From NCBI GenBank assembly GCA_964407935.1, contig CAYOXS010000200.1, positions 1 to 10,717 of the forward strand: a DNA stretch of 10,717 nt, in the 5' to 3' direction. The DNA comes from J095 sp964407935 (GTDB taxonomy: Bacteria > Chloroflexota > Anaerolineae > 4572-78 > J111). Both the position numbers and the translations under genes were made by a program. Each line of letters opens with the position of its first letter. Positions within the stretch are counted from its first letter, which is position 1. This document shows, piece after piece, positions 1-5,355 of the stretch. The notes beneath the pieces were generated by a model. The model searched no databases. It had not been told where the DNA came from and worked only from the letters and a program-made list of their open reading frames with translations.

Positions 1-1422
1 TGGTGGTACCGGCGCTCGCTGCACCTTGATGAGCTGGCCCCCGACCGGCGCGTTTTTGTGCGCTTCCACGGCATCGACTACCTCAGCGCCATCTTCATCA
101 ACGGCGCAGAAGTGGCCCGCCACGAGGGCATGTTCTCCCGCCAACTCATCGACATCACCGCCGCCGCCCACGCCGGCCCGCTGGAACTGGCCGTGCGCGT
201 GTGGGGCAGCGGCGCACTGCCCGCCCGCCGGTTGTCGCCGCTGCAAAAACTGTGGCAAATGGCCGGCCAAAGCCTCTACCGCAGTTGGGTGGGCATTTAC
301 CCCAACCGCACCGCCACCCTCAAATGCCAGATGTCTTTTGGCTGGGATTTTGCCCCGCCCATCCGCGCCATGGGCATTTGGGATGATGTTGAACTGCTCG
401 TCACCGGCCCGGTGGTCATTGAGGAGTTTGGAGTCAGGAGGCAGGAGTCAGAAGATAATCATCAGCCCGCAACCCTCAGCCTTCATCTTTCGCTCAACAG
501 CGTCGCCTCTACCACCGCCACCGCCGAGGTCACCGTCACCCCGGCCAATTTTCAGGCCGATGCCGTTGGCCCGTTTCGTTTTTCGCTACGCCTGCCGGCC
601 AGAAATAGCGACGTCACTTTGCGCTGCCCCCTGCCGCCTGTGGCTCTGTGGCAGCCGTGGGATTGCGGCTTTCCGCATTTGTACAATGTCACCGTAACGC
701 TGACCGGCCCCGCCGGCCGGCCGCTTGATTCGGTCACACGGCGTACCGGCTTTCGCGCCATCGAGCAGCGGGGCTGGCAGTTGCGGGTTAACGGCCGGCG
801 CGAATTTGCCCGCGGCCTCAATTGGGTGCCCGCCGACAGCCTGCCCGGCCGCCTGCGCCCGGCCGATTACCATCGGCTGCTCACCCAGGCCCGCGACAGC
901 GGCGCTAATCTGCTGCGGGTGTGGGGTGGCGGGCTGCGGGAAAAATCGGCGTTTTACAATTTGTGCGATGAGTTGGGGCTGCTGGTGTGGCAGGAATTCC
1001 CTTTTGCCTGTGAATTTTTGGGCGCGTTTCCGCGTAACCCGGCCTATTTGCAACGGGTGGCCCGCGAGTGCGGCGACATTGTGCGGCAGTTGGCCCATCA
1101 TCCCTCGCTGGCGGTGTGGTGCGGCGGCAACGAGTTCAGCCGCGCCCGCAACCGGCCGCTGCTGGCCACGCTGGCCCGGTTGGTGCGCCAATTCGATGGC
1201 ACGCGGCCGTTTATCCCCACCTCGCCCGGCCCCGGCGACGCCCACAACTGGCACGTGTGGCACGGCGGCGCGCCCATCGCCGCTTATCAGCAGGAACAGG
1301 CTGCCTTTCTCAGCGAGTTTGGCCTGCAAGCTCTATCAATGAATAATGAACAATTAACAATGAACAATTTGCCGGCTTATTTCGGTGACCCCCGCAAACT
1401 GGCCCGGTACGCTCCGCTGTAA
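1..1422 (+). CDS. Glycoside hydrolase family 2, beta-mannosidase-like, N-terminal and catalytic part (5' partial, prematurely stopped)
   Basis: The reading frame is open from base 1, so the true start lies left of the window. Codons 1 to about 140 resemble the GH2 sugar-binding jelly roll (WWYRRSLHLDEL, then FHGIDYLSAIFINGAEV). An Ig-like sandwich follows to about codon 245, then the TIM barrel (LRVNGRREFARGLNWVPAD, NLLRVWGGGLRE, CDELGLLVWQEFPFACE). The GH2 acid/base Glu is in WCGGNE (codon 378, bases 1132-1134) and the likely nucleophile Glu is in LSEFGLQ (codon 439, bases 1315-1317). The family hydrolyses terminal beta-linked mannose or related sugars from oligosaccharides. The WVPADS, WCGGNE and CxFA-type motifs favour beta-mannosidase or exo-glucosaminidase over beta-galactosidase. 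The frame ends at TAA 1420-1422, before the C-terminal domains, which continue in the same frame from about 1580. The gene is therefore probably broken. Exact substrate is unknown. Confidence 0.85.
   Translation, partial: WWYRRSLHLDELAPDRRVFVRFHGIDYLSAIFINGAEVARHEGMFSRQLIDITAAAHAGPLELAVRVWGSGALPARRLSPLQKLWQMAGQSLYRSWVGIYPNRTATLKCQMSFGWDFAPPIRAMGIWDDVELLVTGPVVIEEFGVRRQESEDNHQPATLSLHLSLNSVASTTATAEVTVTPANFQADAVGPFRFSLRLPARNSDVTLRCPLPPVALWQPWDCGFPHLYNVTVTLTGPAGRPLDSVTRRTGFRAIEQRGWQLRVNGRREFARGLNWVPADSLPGRLRPADYHRLLTQARDSGANLLRVWGGGLREKSAFYNLCDELGLLVWQEFPFACEFLGAFPRNPAYLQRVARECGDIVRQLAHHPSLAVWCGGNEFSRARNRPLLATLARLVRQFDGTRPFIPTSPGPGDAHNWHVWHGGAPIAAYQQEQAAFLSEFGLQALSMNNEQLTMNNLPAYFGDPRKLARYAPL
431..455. 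repeat. In-frame GAGTCAGGAG mini-repeat inside the GH2 gene
   Basis: The tract reads GAGTCAGGAG, GCAGGAGTCAG and adds residues GVRRQESED between the jelly roll and the Ig-like domain of the GH2 protein. Its complement appears intergenically at 2351-2376 as ACTCCTG units, with an exact 11-base match GGAGTCAGGAG. The residue string does not look like ordinary GH2 sequence, and its presence in both coding and noncoding DNA points to an interspersed mini-repeat. Confidence 0.6.
1336..1370. repeat. AT-rich CAATTAACAATGAACAATT repeat tract, in-frame in GH2
   Basis: The tract encodes MNNEQLTMNN directly after the SEFGLQ nucleophile segment. It consists of tandem AATGAACAATTAACA-type units. A 16-base core (1345-1360) recurs exactly at 1552-1567, in the same reading phase. 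I recall similar NNEQLTMNN-coding repeats being scattered through several bacterial genomes, but could not check this here. Confidence 0.7.
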
Positions 1423-1580
1423 ATTAAAAATTTACACGTTTAACAAACATGAAAAATGCGCGCCTGGCGGGGGGGTGTGGGGGTTTGGGCCCCCCAACTT
1501 TCTCTTCTCTCCGGCTCACATAAAATATCGCCAGATCAATTAACAATTGGCAATGAACAATTAACAAATAAGGGCGATGA
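1423..1580. repeat. Repeat-rich, stop-containing segment disrupting the GH2 gene
   Basis: This segment separates the two homologous halves of the GH2 gene. It carries in-frame stops at 1441-1443 and 1450-1452 in addition to TAA 1420-1422. The left part is AT-rich. The middle (about 1466-1497) is a G-run block ending in GGGCCCCCC and resembles the G-rich blocks at 4510-4712. The right part (1537-1570) contains CAATTAACAA and AATGAACAATTAACAA units. It encodes no recognisable transposase and shows no clear terminal inverted repeats. The exact insert borders are inferred from loss of GH2 similarity. Confidence 0.55.
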
Positions 1581-1626
1581 AAATTTGGCTGGAGTTGAGT
1601 TGCCGGGCAATTCAACCTCCCTCCAA

Positions 1627-1656
1627 CTTGAAATTCAAAATTCCCAATTGGCCCAG
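1627..1656. repeat. AT-rich AAATTCAAAATTCCCAATT tract, in-frame in GH2
   Basis: An AT-rich stretch in a GC-rich gene encodes LEIQNSQL just before the conserved AQAVALQTAIEH segment. It resembles the tract at 1964-2000 (ATTCAAAATTCATC), suggesting another mini-repeat family that stays open in this frame. The assignment rests on composition and internal similarity only. Confidence 0.45.
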
Positions 1657-1963
1657 GCCGTTGCCCTGCAAACCGCCATCGAGCATATGCGCCGGCGCAA
1701 AGCCGAAGCCGGCGGCGTGTGCCTGTGGCAGTTCAACGAGCCGTGGCCGGCGGTCAGTTGGGCCATTGTCGATTATTTTGGCCGGCCCAAACTGGCCTAT
1801 GAGCGGCTCAAAACGTGGTACGCGCCGGTGATGGTCAGCCTCAGTTTTCCGGTGGGGCGGCGCTGGCTCCCCGGTGATACCTTTGCCGCCGATATCTGGC
1901 TCATCAACGATTGGCCGCACCCGGTGGCGGCGGACAACCTGTGCATCAGCCTGGCCACTCGCC

Positions 1964-2000
1964 ATTCAAAATTCATCGTTCACCAGTCACAATTACCCAA
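1964..2000. repeat. AT-rich ATTCAAAATTCATCG tract, in-frame in GH2
   Basis: This tract encodes HSKFIVHQSQLPN within the C-terminal Ig-like region. It shares ATTCAAAATTC with the tract at 1627-1656. Its low GC content stands out from the flanking CTGGCCACT and CTGCCCGCC sequence. It is likely another small repeat insertion kept in frame. Confidence 0.45.
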
Positions 2001-2204
2001 CCTGCCCGCCGACAGCGCAGTGTGCGTGGGCCGCTTCAGCCATCAATTTACCGCCGCGCCGCAGTGGCTAACCGCCACGCTCCGCCACGGCGACACCGTG
2101 CTCAGCGAAAATCACTATCCGCTCGGCTGGCACGATGCCTCGCCCGGCAGCCGGCGGTTGTACCTGCGCCGTTGGCTGGCCCAGTGGGCGCTGTGGTAGC
2201 GTGT

Positions 2205-2235
2205 TTGTGCCATCGGTTATTATTTGAGTTATAAT
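2205..2235 (+). promoter_or_regulatory. Candidate sigma-70 promoter for the DUF2207 gene
   Basis: A perfect TATAAT at 2230-2235 lies 19 bp downstream of TTGTGC (2205-2210), just after the GH2 stop codon. The -35 match is weak and the spacing is long. The position, between two non-overlapping genes and followed by a leader of about 155 nt, supports use as the DUF2207 promoter. Confidence 0.4.
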
Positions 2236-2276
2236 TACTGTGGTTTTTGAAAGCTCTGCGGCCGTGGATGAAAATG

Positions 2277-2306
2277 AGGAGTCCAAAACTACAGTTTTGG
2301 ACTCCT
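2277..2306 (+). terminator. Perfect 14-bp hairpin in the GH2-DUF2207 gap (possible terminator or leader structure)
   Basis: AGGAGTCCAAAACT at 2277-2290 pairs perfectly with 2293-2306 around a 2-nt centre. A run of five T begins about 10 nt after the stem, too far for a textbook intrinsic terminator. If the upstream TATAAT is used, the hairpin sits in the 5' leader of the DUF2207 transcript and could act as an attenuator or be a mobile hairpin repeat. Confidence 0.4.
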
Positions 2307-2350
2307 GCTGTAAACTTTTTAGAAAACAGGGCAGGAATCATCTAACCCTA

Positions 2351-2376
2351 ACTCCTGACTCCTGACCCCTGAATCC
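2351..2376. repeat. Tandem 7-bp ACTCCTG repeats
   Basis: Units ACTCCTG, ACTCCTG and ACCCCTG followed by AATCCT lie just upstream of the DUF2207 ribosome-binding site. Their reverse complement matches the in-frame tract in GH2 at 431-455. Confidence 0.6.
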
Positions 2377-2396
2377 TATTTTCAAGGGAGTCACGT

Positions 2397-4316
2397 ATGC
2401 AACCAAAACGGCTCTATTTCCCTCTGCTCATTGTGCTGCTGTCGCTGCTGGTCTGGCCGTTGGCGGCGCTGGCCCAGGATAAAACCCTGGTCTGGAACCG
2501 TTACGATGTCAACATTACCGCCCAGCAAAACGGCGATATGCAGGTTGAGGAAATTCAGGAAATTGAATTCACCAGCGGCACGTTTCGGTTTGGCTTTGCG
2601 GCCATCCCGCTGGACCGCGTTGAGCGCATTACCGATGTTGGCATAACCGAAATTATGCCGGATGGCAGCCTGCGCCAGTACGCGCCCAACTCCACCAGCG
2701 AGTACGGCTTTACCACCGCCGTCAATGAGGGCAATCTGGAAATCACCTGGTATTTTCCGTCCACCGCCAACAGCCGCCACACCTACGCGCTGCGCTATCG
2801 CGTTGAAGGCGGCATGCGCATTTACCCCGATGGCGACCAGGTTTGGTGGAAAGCCATCCCGCCCGACCACAATTTCCCCATCCGCAGCGCCACAATTACC
2901 GTCACCCCGCCGGCCACGTTTACAAAGAATCAGTTGGTGGTTGACGCTTACGGCCACCCCATCGATGGGGCCAGCTACACCGACCGGGGCGCGGTGGTTT
3001 TTACCGCCAGCAATATCCCCGCCGACGAGGAACTGGAGGTGCGGGTGCAATTTCCGCACGGCGTGGTGCAGGCCGAGCCGCCGGCCTGGCAGGCTTCGGA
3101 TGATTTGCGCCGGCAGTGGGGGCCGCTGGTGGGTGTTTTGATGGGCGTGCTGGGGCTGGCTGTGCTGATTGGCGGACCGGTGGGCGTGTACCTGTTGTGG
3201 TACACCCGCGGCCGCGACGATTCGGTGCTGGCCCCGGAGTACGTTTCCGAGCCGCCCGGCGATCTGCCGGCCGGGGTGGTTGGCGCGCTGGTTGATGAGC
3301 ACGCCGACCTCAAAGACATTATGGCCAGCCTGTTTGATCTGGCCCAGCGCGGCGCGATCCGCATGGAGGAAAAACAGAACACCGGCACGTTTGGCATGAG
3401 CCGCGATTTTATTTTTCATTTGCAGGATGCCAGTCTGGCCCGCTATCCCCACGAAGAGTACCTGCTCAAACGGCTGTTTGGCAACGACCGCACCGAGCGT
3501 CGGTTGCAGGATTTGCGCGAAAAATTCTACACCGCCATCTCGCCGCTGAAAAAGGAGCTGTACCAGGAGCTGGTGCGGCAGGGTTTTTTCCCCGCCAGCC
3601 CCGAACGCACCCGCCAGAAATGGCTGGGGCTGGCCGTGCTGGGCATGGTGGTGTCATTTATTAGCGCCTGCGGCCTGCTCATTTTGCTGGGCGATTTTTC
3701 GCCGGCGGCCATTTGCCCCGGCCTGGGGCTGCTGGCTTCGATGGTGATGCTGCTGGTGGTGGGCCGCCACATGCCGCGCAAAACGCCCAAAGGCGCGGAA
3801 GAAGCGGCCAAGTGGCTGGCCTTTAAAAAGTATCTGCAAAACATTAATGAATACGCCGACCTTGACGGCGTTAAAGAGAAATTTCAGGAATACCTGCCCT
3901 ATGCCGTGGCCTTTGGGCTGGAAAAACGGCTGATCAAGCAGTTCTCCGCAGTGGATGCGCCCGCGCCAACGTGGTGGGGGCCGGTTTTTGTGCCATACGG
4001 TGGCTACTACGGCCCGCACCATCACCGGCCCACCGGCGGCGGTTCGATGACTGCTGCCGGCGGCCCGCCGGGCTCGCTGGCTGGCGAAGGCGGCGGCGTG
4101 CCCAATCTATCGGAAATGAGCGGCAGCCTGGGCAGCTCCCTGTCGAGCATGAGCGCCGGGTTGGGCGCACTGCTCAATTCGGCCAGCAGCACGCTGACCA
4201 GCACGCCCCCACCGCCAGCCTCGTCATCCAGCAGCGGCGGCTGGGGTGGCGGCGGCTGGAGCGGCGGCGGCGGTGGGGGCGGGGGTGGCGGTGGCGGCTC
4301 CCGCGGTTTTGGCTGA
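2397..4316 (+). CDS. DUF2207 domain-containing membrane protein
   Basis: The 639-residue product has a clear signal peptide (about residues 1-26, cleavage after PLAALA). An extracytoplasmic beta-rich DUF2207 domain follows, then a membrane helix at about 241-268 and the hallmark YTRGRDD segment. The cytoplasmic part after it (VGALVDEHADLKDIMASLFD, LAQRGAIRM) looks like a small helical domain. Two more membrane helices lie near 408-456, then a conserved AFKKYLQNINEYADLDGVKE segment, and finally a Ser/Gly tail of nearly pure Gly with Trp from about 613. This order is the usual architecture of the family (Pfam DUF2207), whose biochemical function is not established. ATG 2397 is supported by AAGGGAG at 2384-2390 with 6-nt spacing. 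The gene stands alone after the GH2 remnant and its own candidate promoter. Confidence 0.9.
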   Translation: MQPKRLYFPLLIVLLSLLVWPLAALAQDKTLVWNRYDVNITAQQNGDMQVEEIQEIEFTSGTFRFGFAAIPLDRVERITDVGITEIMPDGSLRQYAPNSTSEYGFTTAVNEGNLEITWYFPSTANSRHTYALRYRVEGGMRIYPDGDQVWWKAIPPDHNFPIRSATITVTPPATFTKNQLVVDAYGHPIDGASYTDRGAVVFTASNIPADEELEVRVQFPHGVVQAEPPAWQASDDLRRQWGPLVGVLMGVLGLAVLIGGPVGVYLLWYTRGRDDSVLAPEYVSEPPGDLPAGVVGALVDEHADLKDIMASLFDLAQRGAIRMEEKQNTGTFGMSRDFIFHLQDASLARYPHEEYLLKRLFGNDRTERRLQDLREKFYTAISPLKKELYQELVRQGFFPASPERTRQKWLGLAVLGMVVSFISACGLLILLGDFSPAAICPGLGLLASMVMLLVVGRHMPRKTPKGAEEAAKWLAFKKYLQNINEYADLDGVKEKFQEYLPYAVAFGLEKRLIKQFSAVDAPAPTWWGPVFVPYGGYYGPHHHRPTGGGSMTAAGGPPGSLAGEGGGVPNLSEMSGSLGSSLSSMSAGLGALLNSASSTLTSTPPPPASSSSSGGWGGGGWSGGGGGGGGGGGGSRGFG

Positions 4317-4367
4317 TCGGTGATTGTTGTCTCCCGCTGGCATTACCGCAGCGAGAGTGAAATACGG

Positions 4368-4393
4368 TAGGGGCGCTTCGCGAAGCGCCCCTA
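4368..4393. terminator. Perfect 26-bp GC palindrome, likely terminator or REP-like repeat after the DUF2207 gene
   Basis: TAGGGGCGCTTCG is followed directly by its exact reverse complement. It lies about 50 nt after the DUF2207 stop. The stem would be very stable, but no T-tract follows, so it fits an interspersed GC hairpin as well as a factor-independent terminator. It shares the GGGGCGC stem core with the hairpin at 5304-5329. Confidence 0.55.
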
Positions 4394-4468
4394 TCACGCC
4401 TATAATGCGTGCAGACGCACGTGTTTACCATTCGCACATTCATTGTTTATTCTCAAAGGAATATGCCA

Positions 4469-4636
4469 ATGAATACCGAAAACTCTGCAGGACTCATAGA
4501 TCATCTTGTTTACCCCTCCCCCAACCCCCTTCCCAAATTTTGGGGAGGGGGCGGCATTGAATTGGTGAGATTTTTGGCGGCTTCACCNNNNNNNNNNCCC
4601 TTCTCCCCACTGGGGAGAAGGGGGTTGGGGGGCTGA
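4469..4636 (+). pseudogene. Orphan gene start run into repeat sequence (possible VOC/glyoxalase-like remnant)
   Basis: ATG 4469 has an AAAGGA ribosome-binding site at 4455-4460 with 8-nt spacing. It opens a plausible protein start, MNTENSAGLIDHLVY. From 4510 the frame enters the G/C-rich inverted-repeat element and then the N gap, ending at 4636 with low-complexity residues. The IDHLVY start resembles the first beta strand of glyoxalase-like (VOC) proteins, but seven residues cannot prove this. I interpret it as the 5' end of a gene destroyed by repeat insertion or lost through misassembly at the gap. It could equally be a chance short frame. Confidence 0.3.
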
Positions 4637-4643
4637 GGGGTAA
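4510..4643. repeat. Large G/C-rich inverted-repeat element interrupted by an assembly gap
   Basis: The left arm begins TTACCCCTCCCCCAACCCCC (from 4510). The right arm ends GGGGGTTGGGGGGCTGAGGG then GTAA (to 4643), which is its near-perfect reverse complement. Each arm also has an internal stem: CCCTTCCCAAA with TTTTGGGGAGGG (about 4527-4551), and CCCTTCTCCCC with GGGGAGAAGGG (4598-4608 with 4612-4622). About 40 bases of unrelated sequence and the N run lie between the arms. It looks like a nonautonomous miniature repeat or two inverted copies of a short one. Confidence 0.6.
4588..4597. other. Assembly gap (ten N)
   Basis: Ten consecutive N lie between the two arms of the inverted repeat. The round number suggests a scaffolding placeholder, so the true missing length is unknown. 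Any statement about continuity between 4469 and 4650 should be treated with caution. Confidence 0.95.
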
Positions 4644-4670
4644 CCTTCCGAGTGGAGTTTAACACTTGTC

Positions 4671-4712
4671 CGCCCCTGAACCCGTAAGCGGGGGAGGGTT
4701 GGGGGAGGGGGC
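4671..4712. repeat. G-rich hairpin repeat upstream of the zinc-ribbon gene
   Basis: The sequence reads CGCCCCTGAACCCGTAAGCG followed by GGGGAGGGTTGGGGGAGGGG. CCCG and CGGG pair around TAAG, and a G-rich tail resembles the right arm of the element at 4510-4643. It is probably a third copy or relative of the same repeat family. Together with that element it fills most of the 450-base gap between the DUF2207 and zinc-ribbon genes. Confidence 0.5.
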
Positions 4713-4754
4713 AAAAACGGATTTCAGCATGTTTTCGGTTGCTCAAATATTTTT

Positions 4755-4760
4755 ACGGAG
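4755..4760 (+). promoter_or_regulatory. Ribosome-binding site that fixes the zinc-ribbon gene start
   Basis: ACGGAG lies 8 nt before ATG 4769. An in-frame TTG at 4739 would add ten residues but has no such site, so ATG 4769 is preferred. Confidence 0.6.
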
Positions 4761-4768
4761 TTTTCAGA

Positions 4769-5272
4769 ATGAACAGCAAAATTTTGGGACTTATTTTTAT
4801 CGTCGTCGGTGTGTTAATTTTTTTGATCGGTGCGGCGATGTCGCTTTCGGCTACAGGCGTGACCACCGGCGGGGCGGTGCTGGGAATGGCCCTGTCGGCG
4901 TTTGTGGCGGCGCCGGTGGCGGTGGCCGGAGTGGTGGTAATGCTGCGGGGTCGCGCCGATGCCGGCCGGCTGGCCAATGCCGCCCGCCAGCGCCAAATTC
5001 TGGATATGGTCAAAACCAGAGGCTCAGTCGACATCGGTGATCTGGTCATCGAGCTGAATTCCAGCACCGAGCAGGTGAAAAGCGATATTTACAAGCTGGT
5101 GGGTATGGGCCTGTTTACCGGTTACGTTAACTGGGATAAAGGCATGCTCTACTCCAAAGAGGCGTCGCAAATGAAAGCCGGCAACACCTGCCCCAACTGC
5201 GGCGGCGATATGGCTCTGGGCGGCAAAGGCGTGATTGCCTGCAAATACTGCGGCGTCGAGGTTTTTCTGTAA
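4769..5272 (+). CDS. Two-helix membrane protein with winged-helix-like segment and C-terminal zinc ribbon
   Basis: The 167-residue product has two hydrophobic helices near the N terminus (about 4-26 and 34-59) separated by a short Ser/Thr/Gly loop. A basic stretch follows (RGRADAGRLANAARQRQ). Residues about 76-130 (ILDMVKTRGSVDIGDLVIEL, then STEQVKSDIYKLVGMGLFTG, then YVNWDKGMLYSKE) have the helix-turn-helix plus wing pattern of a winged-helix domain. Residues 141-161 hold CPNCGG and CKYCG, a four-Cys zinc ribbon. Both soluble modules are predicted to be cytoplasmic. I do not recognise a named family. The arrangement suggests membrane-tethered sensing or a protein- or nucleic-acid-binding adaptor, but this is inference. 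A GC hairpin 32 nt downstream may end its transcript. Confidence 0.8.
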   Translation: MNSKILGLIFIVVGVLIFLIGAAMSLSATGVTTGGAVLGMALSAFVAAPVAVAGVVVMLRGRADAGRLANAARQRQILDMVKTRGSVDIGDLVIELNSSTEQVKSDIYKLVGMGLFTGYVNWDKGMLYSKEASQMKAGNTCPNCGGDMALGGKGVIACKYCGVEVFL

Positions 5273-5303
5273 TTTTACATTTTTAGGTACAATACCTCTG
5301 CCG

Positions 5304-5329
5304 AAGGGGCGCACCGCCGTGCGCCCTTT
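5304..5329 (+). terminator. GC-rich hairpin downstream of the zinc-ribbon gene
   Basis: AAGGGGCGCAC (5304-5314) pairs with GTGCGCCCTTT (5319-5329) across a CGCC loop, with one G-U pair. It is followed by TCAATTTG rather than a solid T-tract. It lies between the zinc-ribbon stop and the lipoprotein start, where it could terminate transcription or be a copy of the same GGGGCGC hairpin family as 4368-4393. Confidence 0.5.
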
Positions 5330-5355
5330 CAATTTGACCGGATATATTTTGCTCG

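Larger units (their letters stand above)
1456..2199 (+). pseudogene. C-terminal part of the split GH2 beta-mannosidase-like gene
   Basis: This is the continuation of the same GH2 gene, in the same reading frame as the upstream part. The segment from about 1650 (AQAVALQTAIEHMRRRKAE, GGVCLWQFNEPWPAVSWAIV, DYFGRPKLAYERLKTWYAPV) is the standard end of the beta-mannosidase TIM barrel. It is followed by C-terminal Ig-like sandwich sequence (GDTFAADIWLINDW) to TAG 2197-2199. No homology is visible before about 1580, where the frame runs through G-rich and AT-rich repeat sequence. ATG 1456 has no ribosome-binding site. ATG 1687 is another possible start but is also poorly supported. Both catalytic Glu residues are on the other fragment, so this piece alone cannot be an active glycosidase. 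It is best read as the detached 3' half of a disrupted gene, although an assembly or sequencing error cannot be excluded. Confidence 0.7.

Noticed and set aside
586..1329. Minus-strand open frame opposite the GH2 gene
   Set aside because: It is antisense to the conserved catalytic barrel of GH2 and shows no family features.
1450..1580. An insertion sequence in the GH2 gene
   Set aside because: The segment is only about 160 bases, has no transposase fragment, no convincing terminal inverted repeats and no evident target duplication. It is described as repeat-rich sequence instead.
2351..2376. A CRISPR-like array
   Set aside because: The units are 7 bp in direct tandem with no spacers, and no cas genes are present.
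2391..3452. Long minus-strand open frame opposite the DUF2207 gene
   Set aside because: It is an antisense shadow of a clear plus-strand gene. Its product is rich in His, Arg, Gln and Gly with no recognisable domain, as expected for a complement frame in GC-rich DNA.
4401..4406. TATAAT as a promoter for the orphan start at 4469
   Set aside because: The -35 position falls inside the GC palindrome (TCGCGA) and has no resemblance to TTGACA, so the single hexamer is not enough.
5334..5339. TTGACC as a -35 element for the solute-binding protein gene
   Set aside because: A -10 at normal spacing would fall at or beyond the start codon at 5356, so it cannot drive this gene.
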